A stretch of 64,000 bases of DNA from Ancylothrix sp. D3o (GTDB taxonomy: Bacteria > Cyanobacteriota > Cyanobacteriia > Cyanobacteriales > Oscillatoriaceae): positions 558,001 to 622,000 of the forward strand of contig NZ_JAMXEX010000001.1 in NCBI RefSeq assembly GCF_025370775.1. The letters run 5' to 3'. Under the pieces are notes generated by a model. The model had not been told where the DNA came from, did not search any database, and was given only the letters and a program-made list of their open reading frames with translations. A program made the translations under genes and the position numbers. The number at the start of each line of letters is the position of its first letter. The stretch's first letter is position 1. Positions 7,648-15,468 of this stretch are shown here, in pieces.

Positions 7648-9183
7648 TCAACTCTCCAAATAAACCGGCAACATAACATTAAAAGTTGAGCCTTGACCCA
7701 ACTTACTTTTAACGGAAATTGACCCGCCACAACGAAGTAACAATTGTTGGACAATAGTTAACCCCAAACCGGCCCCCCCTGGGTCATCATCTACTGCATG
7801 ACGAACGCGATAAAAACGCTCAAAAATCTTATGCAACTCCGCAGGAGGAATACCAATTCCTGTATCCCGGAACTCCAGAGAAATATAATCTCCTTGTTGT
7901 TTGGCTTTGACCCAAACCTGACCGCCAGCCGGTGTAAATTTAATGCCATTGTGTAATAAATTAATCACAATTTGTTTTACCCAAGCACTCAAACAAGAAA
8001 CCGGCGGCAAATCTTCAGGAACAGTATAAGCCAGCATAATACCTTTTTCTTGTGCGAGCGGTTGATAGGTACTCACAACACCAGGCACAATATCAGATAA
8101 ACGTAAAGTTTCCATCCCTGTTTGATGAAGTTTAGCGCCGCTTGGAGAGCTATCAACTAAGTGATCTAAACGCACTAAATCGAGCAACCCGTTAATTAAA
8201 GAAGTTTGTCGGTCACATTCAGTAAGAAGCATCTGAATATAACGATTACGTTGTTCAATTTTCAGGTTAGGTGACTTCAACAAAGTGAGAGCCGTTTTCA
8301 TATTAGTGAGAGGCGTTCGCAAAGCTTGACCCACATTGCTGAGGAATTCATCTTTAAGGCCGATAGCTTCTTTGAGTTCTTGATTGTGTAATTGAATGGC
8401 GGCGATTTCAGCAGCAGTGGTTCCGTAGTGACCGGCCCCTCGCCACAGTTCCTCTTGTTGCTGAATTTGTTTTGCCCACAAGTGGGCGGCATAAACAGAA
8501 AATTGTTCTGTAGCGTTGATGGTACTTAAATCAACTACAGGATTTTGGGGAACCGAGCCAACAAGTACAGGCAATTTTTGGGGTGAAAGTTCTTGCAGAG
8601 ATTGGAGGACAGGTTCGAGGGTGTGCCGGCTCAACGAGCAAAGGGCCAAAAGCAAGGGATGACGATCTTGAGAAGAATTGTTTGCAGTCTTAGCGTGCTG
8701 GCGGAGAGAAGATTGCTGTAGAGAACGGGGCCGGTGAGCAATAATACCGGCCCAAAAACTTTGAGAAACTGCCAAGACAAAATACTCGCGCGCCACAGAT
8801 GACTCTGGCGAAACGTTAAGCAAGACGGGTGAAGAAGAAACTGGCCGGTGATTGAAATCTGATTTATGGGAATGCTTGAGAGGATGTGGTGAGCCTAAAT
8901 ACATTTCTGTATCGGGTTCGTTTTTTTCCTGGCTACCAACGACATCAAAAAAATACAAACCGATATTGATGCCGGTGCTGTGATAGCGTTCAATATCTGC
9001 TTGCCATTCGAGTTGCTGAGGCAGCTTCACAAATAAATTAACACTGAGGCGCTGCTCGATCAACAAATCCACCAGCCCTGCTATCGCCGCTTTGAGAGTC
9101 GAGGGGCTGAGTTGGAGGGGTGGAGGGAGGTGTCGATTGAGCGCAAGCTCATAAACAGAGATATCTGGGCAGGGAGAGCACAT
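7648..9183 (-). CDS. DICT-domain sensor kinase homologue lacking the phospho-accepting histidine
   Basis: I start it at ATG 9183 (511 residues). The open frame extends 90 residues further upstream to a GTG, but that stretch does not look like protein. The N-terminal ~150 residues (ISVYELALNRHLPPPLQLS onward) match the DICT sensory domain seen in cyanobacterial signalling proteins; a variable middle follows. The HisKA helix reads NVGQALRTPLTNMKTAL, with Gln286 where the His of SHELRTPL would be. The ATPase domain looks intact: NLLHNGIKFTPAGG, DTGIGIPP, GGAGLGLTIV. It should bind ATP but cannot autophosphorylate on the usual His. I recall GQALRTPL versions in other cyanobacteria, so the loss may be an old family trait. 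Confidence 0.8.
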   Translation of the reverse strand: MCSPCPDISVYELALNRHLPPPLQLSPSTLKAAIAGLVDLLIEQRLSVNLFVKLPQQLEWQADIERYHSTGINIGLYFFDVVGSQEKNEPDTEMYLGSPHPLKHSHKSDFNHRPVSSSPVLLNVSPESSVAREYFVLAVSQSFWAGIIAHRPRSLQQSSLRQHAKTANNSSQDRHPLLLALCSLSRHTLEPVLQSLQELSPQKLPVLVGSVPQNPVVDLSTINATEQFSVYAAHLWAKQIQQQEELWRGAGHYGTTAAEIAAIQLHNQELKEAIGLKDEFLSNVGQALRTPLTNMKTALTLLKSPNLKIEQRNRYIQMLLTECDRQTSLINGLLDLVRLDHLVDSSPSGAKLHQTGMETLRLSDIVPGVVSTYQPLAQEKGIMLAYTVPEDLPPVSCLSAWVKQIVINLLHNGIKFTPAGGQVWVKAKQQGDYISLEFRDTGIGIPPAELHKIFERFYRVRHAVDDDPGGAGLGLTIVQQLLLRCGGSISVKSKLGQGSTFNVMLPVYLES

Positions 9184-9504
9184 AGACTTAGTGCGAAAAA
9201 AGCCGCAACGTTTTGGTTTGTAAAGACGCGAGAGATGGCCTACGGGGAGCCGTAAGCCATCGTATCTAATCTTTATATAAACCCTACCCCGTCCAAGACA
9301 TCGGGCATAGGCGCCGGATTTGTGTGTAGGGGGGGGTTTTATCTGTAGGGGCGCGGTTCGGTCGAGGGGTTTATCAAGGATGAAAGGTGGAGGTAAGCGA
9401 TGTGGATGATAGAGTAGCGTGGCGCTAGGCATACCGGCCTGTACAATTGTCACGGGTGATTTTTTTTTGAAAACTCGTTACAAATGACGGCTCATCCCCA
9501 TCAA
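9184..9504. other. 321-bp gap between murE and the DICT kinase gene
   Basis: The minus-strand kinase frame stays open through much of this stretch but encodes a Pro/Arg-rich sequence of no family resemblance. I treat it as 5' untranslated/promoter sequence. No hairpin or repeat stands out. Confidence 0.4.
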
Positions 9505-11001
9505 TTACGCTACAGCAGATAAACGCTCTCCTAGAGCTATACGAGCTTGTTCACGGTCATCGAAGTGTATTTTTTCGGTGCCGAGAATTTGGTAATCTTC
9601 ATGGCCTTTACCGGCAATGAGTACCCCATCTCCGGGTTTGGCGAGCATGACTGCGGCGCGAATGGCTGTAGCTCGGTCGCTAATTACCACCGGCTCGCTG
9701 TCGGCTGCTAGGCCGTTGAGAATGTCTTGGAGGATGCGTTCAGGGTCTTCTGTGCGGGGATTATCAGAGGTCACAACCACTTTATCGGCTAAAGCCGCAG
9801 CAATTTTTCCCATAATTGGGCGTTTGGTGCGATCTCGGTCGCCTCCGCAACCAAACACGCAGATCATTTTACCGGGAATGAAGGGACGGGCTGCTTTGAG
9901 TAAGTTTTCCAAGCTGTCGGGGGTGTGGGCATAGTCCACAATGACGCTGATATCTTGGTCTGCTTTGATTTGTACGCGCTCCATCCGTCCGGGGACGCCG
10001 GTAAATCCGGGCAGTGCTTGGGTCATGTCTTTTAAGTCTAAACCGAGTTGCAAACCGGCGCCTATGGCCCCGATCATGTTGGCGAGGTTGTATTGCCCAA
10101 CTAAAGGGAGATAAAATTCGCTGTTGCCTTTGGGAGTATGAATAATTCCTTTGACTCCGGTTTGCGAATAAGTTAAGTTGCTGGCGTAAAGATCGGCCTC
10201 AGAGTTGCTGATGCTGTAACTCCAGACTTGTTGGGGGTTGAGGTTGGCGATCAGGCGTTTGCCATAGGCATCGTCGCTGTTGATTATGGCGCGTCCTTTA
10301 AGGTAGTTGGGGCTAAATAAGAGGGCTTTGGCGGCAAAATAATCTTCCATGTCGAGGTGGAAGTCGAGGTGATCTTGGGTGAGGTTGGTAAAAACGGCGA
10401 CTTCAAATTCACAGCCTTGAACTCTTCCTTGTGCTAAGGCGTGGGAACTGACTTCCATGATGCCGGTGGTGACTTTGCTGTTGAGGGCGGCGGCGAGTTG
10501 CTGTTGCAGTTCGACGGCAAAGGGGGTGGTGTGAACGGCGGTTTGGGAGAAACCGGGCCAACGAGCGTAGAGGGTTCCCAGGAGGGCGGTTGGTAGCTGC
10601 GCGTTGTTGAGGAGGTATTCGATGAGGTGGGTGGTTGTGGTTTTGCCGTTGGTGCCGGTGACTCCAACCATTTTTATTTTGCTGGTGGGGTTGCCATAGT
10701 AGGCGGTGGCTATTTTGGCACAGGCTTGGGTAATATCTGTTGCGAGGATGACGTTTTGATTTGTTGCTGGTTGCTTTTTGGCGGCTTCTGGGGAAATAAT
10801 GGCGGCTAAGGCTCCGGCTGCTAAGGCGCTTGGCCAAAATTCTCCGCCATCGACGCGGGTTCCTGGCATTCCAATGAATAAGTCACCGGGCCGGCAGGCG
10901 TGGGAATTGGTGGCAATTCCTGTGATTTCAACTTCTAGGTTTGCACCCTCTGGCGTTTGCAATAGGTTGGGAACGGTTTCTAATAGTTCGCGCAGCTTCA
11001 T
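9505..11001 (-). CDS. murE: UDP-N-acetylmuramoyl-tripeptide synthetase MurE
   Basis: Adds meso-diaminopimelate to UDP-MurNAc-L-Ala-D-Glu in the cytoplasm during peptidoglycan synthesis. Mur-ligase signatures are GVTGTNGKTTTTHLIEYLL (P-loop), EVSSHAL and the C-terminal DNPRTEDP. DNPR is the motif that marks DAP-specific rather than Lys-specific MurE. I chose ATG 11001 (498 residues, MKLRELLETV) over an ATG nine codons upstream, because a GAGGA Shine-Dalgarno lies 10 bases before it and none precedes the other. That ribosome binding site forms GTGTGAGGA, the exact complement of the core of the cyanobacterial sRNA Yfr1. Confidence 0.95.
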   Translation of the reverse strand: MKLRELLETVPNLLQTPEGANLEVEITGIATNSHACRPGDLFIGMPGTRVDGGEFWPSALAAGALAAIISPEAAKKQPATNQNVILATDITQACAKIATAYYGNPTSKIKMVGVTGTNGKTTTTHLIEYLLNNAQLPTALLGTLYARWPGFSQTAVHTTPFAVELQQQLAAALNSKVTTGIMEVSSHALAQGRVQGCEFEVAVFTNLTQDHLDFHLDMEDYFAAKALLFSPNYLKGRAIINSDDAYGKRLIANLNPQQVWSYSISNSEADLYASNLTYSQTGVKGIIHTPKGNSEFYLPLVGQYNLANMIGAIGAGLQLGLDLKDMTQALPGFTGVPGRMERVQIKADQDISVIVDYAHTPDSLENLLKAARPFIPGKMICVFGCGGDRDRTKRPIMGKIAAALADKVVVTSDNPRTEDPERILQDILNGLAADSEPVVISDRATAIRAAVMLAKPGDGVLIAGKGHEDYQILGTEKIHFDDREQARIALGERLSAVA

Positions 11002-11011
11002 AGGTCGTGAG

Positions 11012-11020
11012 TCCTCACAC
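11012..11020 (-). promoter_or_regulatory. Yfr1-complementary ribosome binding site of murE
   Basis: The minus strand reads GTGTGAGGA across the Shine-Dalgarno of murE. The conserved single-stranded core of Yfr1 is ACUCCUCACAC, so nine consecutive pairs are possible. The identical nonamer precedes gcvH. Yfr1 itself is not in the window; regulation is an inference. Confidence 0.35.
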
Positions 11021-11077
11021 GAATTCATTACAGGCTTGGTGATTTTTTGTTTGACCTTAGCCTATGCAATATTTCGC

Positions 11078-11368
11078 TTATTGTGAATCATTTTTCGGAA
11101 AATATTTCTGTAACATTTGCTGCAATTGCTGGACTGTGGCGCGGGGAGATGGCCGGGGTAAGGGTGTTACGGTTGGTTCGGGGCTCGAAGGGTTGGGGAT
11201 TTTGGCATACAAAACTGGGATTTCATACTGGTAGGCTTGAAACCAATCTTCGCGGGTGGTGATGTCTCGGATTTCTAAGTCTAGGTTTATTGCTTGGATC
11301 TGAAGGAGTTTTTCTTGTAATCCTTCACACAAGTGGCAGCCGGGTTTGCTATACAAAATTAATTGCAT
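11078..11368 (-). CDS. Glutaredoxin-like thioredoxin-fold protein
   Basis: 96 residues. It starts MQLILYSKPGCHLCEGLQEKL, with a CxxC redox pair (CHLC) at residues 11-14 right after the first strand. The second strand and cis-Pro region follow as YEIPVLYAKIP. This is the short DUF836/glutaredoxin-like family, of which the redox partner is generally unknown. The C-terminus is a Pro-rich extension. It lies 25 bases downstream of the YetF gene and probably shares its transcript. Confidence 0.8.
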   Translation of the reverse strand: MQLILYSKPGCHLCEGLQEKLLQIQAINLDLEIRDITTREDWFQAYQYEIPVLYAKIPNPSSPEPTVTPLPRPSPRATVQQLQQMLQKYFPKNDSQ

Positions 11369-11392
11369 TTTCTTGTTGGGTTTTTGGGATTG

Positions 11393-11833
11393 TTATTTTG
11401 GAATAATTGTAATGCTGCCGCTGCGTTCTAATACAGCGTATTTTATTTGCTCCATTCTTTCTAATCCTTGTAGTTGCCTTGCTGCTTGCATGATGTCGTC
11501 TTCGCCTACTCTTGCTTTTTTCATGCGGTCTTTGAGGGGCCGGCCATCTTCTAAGATAATTAAGGGTACGCCGTCTACTATTTTCTCTAGGAGGGGCCAG
11601 CGTTCTTTTATTATGGATATGCTGATATCTATGGCAACCATTGTGACAATGAGTAAGAGGGCGTTTGTAAGCGAGTAATCGTCTCCTACCATTGCGTTTT
11701 GTGTGGTTTCACTGATAATTATAGTTAGGACAAAATCAAAGGTGGTGATTTGGGCGAGGGAGCGTTTGCCGGCTAGTCTAAATATGCCTAATAAAAAAAA
11801 GTAAATGGCGATTCCTCTCAAAATTGAGTACAC
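11393..11833 (-). CDS. DUF421/YetF family membrane protein
   Basis: 146 residues. It starts with GTG 11833 after AGAGGA, eight bases away. Three hydrophobic helices fill residues 1-80 ([20 protein letters not shown] is the family hallmark). A short cytoplasmic domain follows ([19 protein letters not shown], then a helix with AR.GEDDI). YetF-type proteins are poorly understood membrane proteins in Bacillus and many other bacteria. The neighbour at 11933 is transcribed in the same direction and may be its partner. Confidence 0.85.
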   Translation of the reverse strand: MYSILRGIAIYFFLLGIFRLAGKRSLAQITTFDFVLTIIISETTQNAMVGDDYSLTNALLLIVTMVAIDISISIIKERWPLLEKIVDGVPLIILEDGRPLKDRMKKARVGEDDIMQAARQLQGLERMEQIKYAVLERSGSITIIPK

Positions 11834-11932
11834 TTTTTTATCCTCTTTTTTTGTTAAGTTTTTGGAATTTGGGGATGGTTATTTTATTTATCTGTAGATG
11901 AATAAGGCTGTTTTTTGGCTGGGAAATTTGGG

Positions 11933-12445
11933 TTAGGGATAGACAAATTGTTTGAATTTAATCGGTTTTTCTTTGGGTAATTGAAATTCGGCGTTGATTA
12001 TTCCTATTCTCTCTGGCTGAAAATAAAATGTTAGGGTGGTGGGTTGGGGTGGTTGAGTCTGCCGAAATACATAGGTGATCTGTTTTTGGCCAGTTTCTAC
12101 ATAGTAGGGTGGGGGGGTGATTTGCTGGATCTGGCTATCTTGCAAGTAGTTTCGGTTGAGGTTGATCCGCAGTTCTTGCTGATTTGATGTGTCTGCCAAT
12201 AAGTGAATTTGTATTTTTGTGAGAGACTGTAACCTTGTTAAACGCTCGTATTCTATCCACATTTTGTCTGTTTTTCGCCCTGCTTTTGCATCGCTCAAAG
12301 GGCCATTTCCAAACAATCCCAGCAAGGCACTCAGTAGCACTAGCGCCATGATTTGCCATGCGGTTTTTTGTCTTTTCCACGCCCGGTATTGGAATTCGAG
12401 ATCCTCATTGATTTCTAAGTCTCCGTGACGTTCAACGACGCTCAT
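11933..12445 (-). CDS. Membrane-anchored hypothetical protein next to YetF
   Basis: 170 residues from ATG 12445 (MSVVERHGDLEINEDLEFQ), chosen because AAGG precedes it and the upstream 20 codons look non-coding. A short cytoplasmic N-terminus is followed by one membrane helix (~residues 29-48, IMALVLLSALLGLFGNGPLS). An external domain of ~120 residues, rich in Gln/Thr with beta-strand character, completes it. I have seen such single-span proteins beside DUF421 genes; no function is known. Confidence 0.7.
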   Translation of the reverse strand: MSVVERHGDLEINEDLEFQYRAWKRQKTAWQIMALVLLSALLGLFGNGPLSDAKAGRKTDKMWIEYERLTRLQSLTKIQIHLLADTSNQQELRINLNRNYLQDSQIQQITPPPYYVETGQKQITYVFRQTQPPQPTTLTFYFQPERIGIINAEFQLPKEKPIKFKQFVYP

Positions 12446-12540
12446 AAAATTATTTACCCTTACAATAAAATTTTTTAGATGCAGGGCTGAAGTACGCCCT
12501 GTCAAAAACCTCTTCTACCTGAATATGAATGCGGGACAGA

Positions 12541-12579
12541 TCGAGGTTTTTTAACCGAAACGGGGTTTTTTGCCTAAGT
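12541..12579. repeat. Dispersed palindrome, AAACCGGGTTT type (degenerate copy)
   Basis: GGTTTTTTAACCGAAACGGGG followed by TTTTTTGCCTAAGT. The same 3' flank TTTTTGCCTAAGT follows the copy at 42389, which shows that the repeat unit is longer than the palindrome. Confidence 0.5.
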
Positions 12580-12589
12580 CCTCAGAAGG

Positions 12590-12800
12590 TTAGGAAGTGG
12601 GGTTGTAATTGTAATTGTAAGAGGTGGGGATCACGGAGTAATCTGCTTTGCGATAGAAAAAGCGGCTATGTTGAACCGGCACCGGTTTGAGATTTTCCCC
12701 AAAGTGTTCTACTGCGACTTTCAAGGATGTTTTTATCACCGGCTCAACTGTTATTTTGTCTTGATTCAGCGTCTCAATGTACCTGGCTTTAAAAGGTAGG
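12590..12800 (-). pseudogene. Open frame without a start codon, possible gene remnant
   Basis: On the minus strand an open frame ends at TAA 12590-12592 and reads, among others, KARYIETLNQDKITVEPVI, VAVEHFGENLKPVPVQHSRF and FYRKADYSVIP. It looks protein-like but has no ATG or GTG in a sensible place. Upstream it overlaps the end of the prenyltransferase gene, and it stays open only because no stop happens to fall there. I do not recognise it. It could be the decayed 3' part of a gene or chance. Confidence 0.25.
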
Positions 12801-12812
12801 AAATGGCGGGTT

Positions 12813-13829
12813 TTAGCCGAGGATACAGGCGGCGGGAAAGAGGAGATATTCGAGGAAAAATAGTTTCCAAATAAATTGGTAAAATTGGGCGATTTCGGTT
12901 TTGTCTTGCAAGTTAACTTTTTGAGAGCGCCACCAGAGTAAAATTAAGGTGAGTAGGTGGCTGATGCTTAGAAATAGGGCGGTTTGTTGGGGTAAGTAAA
13001 AAATGGCTGCTAGGCTGATGGTTAGATAGCAAGTTGTTATTACCCAGCGGGCAAGTTTAAAGATTGTGGGGGCACCGAGTTTGAGGGTAAAGGTGCTGAT
13101 GTTGTATTGTCTGTCGCCTTCGATGTCGGGGATGTCTTTAAAGATGGCGATGGCAAAGGTGAAGATTAAAATAAATAGGGTGAGTAGCCAAATTTGGGGG
13201 GGAATTTGATTGAGGGCTATTAAGTCAAATTTTTGCTGGCTGTTGCCAAGATGGGCGGCTTTTAAGAGGCAATTAAAATGTAAATATAAGCCTAAGTTGA
13301 CGATGATTCCCCGGACGGTGAAGATACAAAAAGATGCCCAAAAAGGATAGCGTTTAAGGCGAATGGGAGGGAGGGAGTAGGCGGTGCCGAGGGCTAGGCT
13401 GATGCTAACCATTGCTAATAAAAAGGGGCCGGTGTTGGCTGCTATGAGTAGGGAGAGGATGCCGGTGAGGATGACGATTATTTGTGCTTGCTTGGGGGTG
13501 AATTCGCCGGCGGCTATGGGTAGGTGTGGTTTGTTAATTTTGTCGATTTCTATGTCTTCTAGTTGATTGAGCCCGACGATATAAATGTTGCCGCACAAAC
13601 AGGCTATCCATGTTGCTAATAAGTTAAGTAATTCGGGCTGGAATGTAGCGCTGCGGAAGGTAAATTGAGTTAGGATGTAAAGTCCAAAAACGCTTAAGCT
13701 TGTGCCGATAATTGTGTGTGGTCGTGAAAATTTCCACAAGGAATATAATAAAGATTGTTGGGGGGAGTTGGATGGCGGGGAATCTATTGTTTGTATTTTG
13801 TCGGGGTTATTAAGGAGAGGATTTGTCAT
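12813..13829 (-). CDS. hpt: Homogentisate phytyltransferase (UbiA family)
   Basis: 338 residues with about nine membrane helices. It condenses homogentisate with phytyl diphosphate, the committed step to tocopherol. The first Asp-rich motif is NQLEDIEIDKINKPHLPIAAG-like (NxxxD near residue 88) and the second is DIPDIEGDRQYN. Both bind Mg-diphosphate. The N-terminus LYSLWKFSRPHTIIGTSLSV matches cyanobacterial Slr1736-type enzymes rather than chlorophyll synthase ChlG or plastoquinone prenyltransferase. Start is ATG 13829, ten bases after GGAGAGG. It stands alone between the aldo/keto reductase and unassigned sequence. Confidence 0.88.
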   Translation of the reverse strand: MTNPLLNNPDKIQTIDSPPSNSPQQSLLYSLWKFSRPHTIIGTSLSVFGLYILTQFTFRSATFQPELLNLLATWIACLCGNIYIVGLNQLEDIEIDKINKPHLPIAAGEFTPKQAQIIVILTGILSLLIAANTGPFLLAMVSISLALGTAYSLPPIRLKRYPFWASFCIFTVRGIIVNLGLYLHFNCLLKAAHLGNSQQKFDLIALNQIPPQIWLLTLFILIFTFAIAIFKDIPDIEGDRQYNISTFTLKLGAPTIFKLARWVITTCYLTISLAAIFYLPQQTALFLSISHLLTLILLWWRSQKVNLQDKTEIAQFYQFIWKLFFLEYLLFPAACILG

Positions 13830-13904
13830 TTTTGCTCTTGGTAAAAAATATTTTCTTGAGTATTATAGCTTGATTTTTTTAGAAAATTGATATGGAAATT
13901 TTAT

Positions 13905-13926
13905 CCCTTCCCCCGATAGGGAAGGG
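13905..13926 (-). terminator. Hairpin after the aldo/keto reductase gene
   Basis: CCCTTCCC-ccgata-GGGAAGGG, 17 bases past the stop of the minus-strand gene at 13943, followed on that strand by ATAAAATTT. Confidence 0.6.
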
Positions 13927-13942
13927 GGAATTTTTGGGGAAT

Positions 13943-14962
13943 TTAGCGCCGGTATTCGTCGCCACAGTCGCCTATGAGGCTGAATAAATCGCGGGATTGT
14001 TGGCTGATTTCTTCTATTTGCTGAGAGTCGGTGTCGTCGAGTTGAAAATTAAATACTTTACTGTTGTTTTCGATGTGTTCAGAAACTCCGAGACGGGCAC
14101 CGGCAATGACTCCAGCGACGGCGGGTTTATCTAAAATATAACGAACGGCTACATTAGGGATAGTAACATCATGTTTGTCGGCGATTTGTTTGAGGGTGTT
14201 GAGTAACTGTTGAAAGAGTTTCCAATTTCCCCAGCCATCGATCATGTTTTTATATTTTCTGAGGCTGGCGGTGTTGAGTAAAAAGGTGTTGGGTTCGGAG
14301 ACTCCGAGATATTTTTCTGAGAGTAAACTGCCGCCTAGTGTGCCGTAAGTTAGTAATTTGATGTTGTGTTTTTGGCAAAAGGGAATCATTTCTATTTCGG
14401 GCCGGCGGTCGATGATTGAAAATTGCACTTGGTTGGAGATAATTTTAATGCCGCTATCTACAATGATTTGTAAATGTTTTGTGTCGAAGTTGGTTAAGGC
14501 GAGGTGTTTGATTTTTCCTTCGGCTTGCAATTCGGCCATGTATTTGAGGGCGTCGAGGTAGCTTTTATCGCGGTATTCCCACCAGTGAAATTGGATGAGG
14601 TCGAGGCTTTCTACTGCCATTCTGCGGAGGGAGATGTTGATGTTATCTTCGACTAATTTACGGGTCATTTTTGTGGGTCTGGGTACCCATTTTGTAAAGG
14701 CTTGAAGTTGCTCTAGGGCTTGTTCTCCTCGTGTGGCGATGAGTTGCCGGCGAAATTCTCCGATAAAGTCTTCTGCGGGGCCATAATGATCGGCTAAATC
14801 CCAGGTTGTGAAACCGGCATCTATGTATTTAAACATGGTTTGAATGGCGGCTGTTGAGTCTATTCGTCCATGTGCTCCTGATACTTGCCACATTCCATTT
14901 AATACTCGGCAAATGTTGAGATCGGGGGTCAATTGTAGCCGCGCATGGGTGGGTAAATTCAT
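13943..14962 (-). CDS. Aldo/keto reductase
   Basis: 339 residues, NADPH-dependent TIM-barrel oxidoreductase family. The catalytic tetrad is visible: Asp and Tyr in DLADHYGPAEDFIGEF, Lys in AFTKWVPRP, His in LIQFHWWEY. The C-terminal cofactor site is VAGVIAGARLGVSEHIENN. Substrate cannot be read from sequence. Members of this long form are often paired with plant/cyanobacterial pathways of unknown substrate. No operon partner: the cytochrome gene upstream is separated by 112 bases. Confidence 0.88.
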   Translation of the reverse strand: MNLPTHARLQLTPDLNICRVLNGMWQVSGAHGRIDSTAAIQTMFKYIDAGFTTWDLADHYGPAEDFIGEFRRQLIATRGEQALEQLQAFTKWVPRPTKMTRKLVEDNINISLRRMAVESLDLIQFHWWEYRDKSYLDALKYMAELQAEGKIKHLALTNFDTKHLQIIVDSGIKIISNQVQFSIIDRRPEIEMIPFCQKHNIKLLTYGTLGGSLLSEKYLGVSEPNTFLLNTASLRKYKNMIDGWGNWKLFQQLLNTLKQIADKHDVTIPNVAVRYILDKPAVAGVIAGARLGVSEHIENNSKVFNFQLDDTDSQQIEEISQQSRDLFSLIGDCGDEYRR

Positions 14963-15074
14963 GGGTTTGCTGTTGGTTTTAAGGTAGATGGCACAGGAAG
15001 TAATATCGGGAGGGAAGTTACTTTTTGTTGAGAGAATATTAAGGATTATAGGCGATTTGGCAGAAATGGGCTAA

Positions 15075-15413
15075 TTAGTTGCGCCAGTCTTTTTCTGCTT
15101 GTTCAAGGACGTAAGCGGCTAGTTGTTGGATTTCTTCGGGGCTGAGGCGGTCTTTGTAGGCGGACATATTATTTTTGCCGTTTGTGATGATTTCGGTAAT
15201 GGCTTCTTGGGTATCCATTTTATATTTTTGTAGGGTTTTTTTCTTGAGGTTTTTGCCGCGTCGAATGATGTTGCTGCCGTTGGGGTGACAGCCGGCGCAG
15301 TTGGTGGCAAAAAGTTGGCTGCTGGTGGGATTGGCTAGGGCGGGAGAGGGAAAGGAAAATGTGAATAAGATTAAGGTGATAAGAGTTAGGGAAATTAGTT
15401 TTTTTATGGTCAT
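15075..15413 (-). CDS. Cytochrome c6-like c-type cytochrome
   Basis: 112 residues: a Sec signal peptide (cleavage after PSPALA, ~residue 27) and a ~85-residue mature class I cytochrome. Haem binding is at CAGCH; the axial Met is in KNNMSAYKDRL; the C-terminal helix reads AAYVLEQAEKDW. It acts in the thylakoid lumen or periplasm. The stretch NIIRRGKNLKKKTL after the haem site is what I remember from the c6B/c6C-type side group rather than the classical PetJ that replaces plastocyanin, so I give no petJ symbol. It lies upstream of the caspase-like gene on the opposite side of a palindrome. Confidence 0.85.
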   Translation of the reverse strand: MTIKKLISLTLITLILFTFSFPSPALANPTSSQLFATNCAGCHPNGSNIIRRGKNLKKKTLQKYKMDTQEAITEIITNGKNNMSAYKDRLSPEEIQQLAAYVLEQAEKDWRN

Positions 15414-15438
15414 TTTTTGGGTTTAAAAATAGAGGGTA

Positions 15439-15458
15439 TGTAGGGCAAAAGCCCTACA
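15439..15458 (-). terminator. Perfect palindrome TGTAGGGC-aaaa-GCCCTACA
   Basis: An 8-bp perfect stem lies 11 bases past the stop of the caspase-like gene (minus). A T-rich stretch follows some 12 bases later. The TGTAGGGC type is also a common dispersed repeat in these genomes. Confidence 0.6.
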
Positions 15459-15468
15459 AGAATTTAAG

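Noticed and set aside
10409-10837. Pro/His/Arg-rich minus-strand ORFs inside murE
   Set aside because: Frame-shifted readings of murE; composition reflects codon bias.
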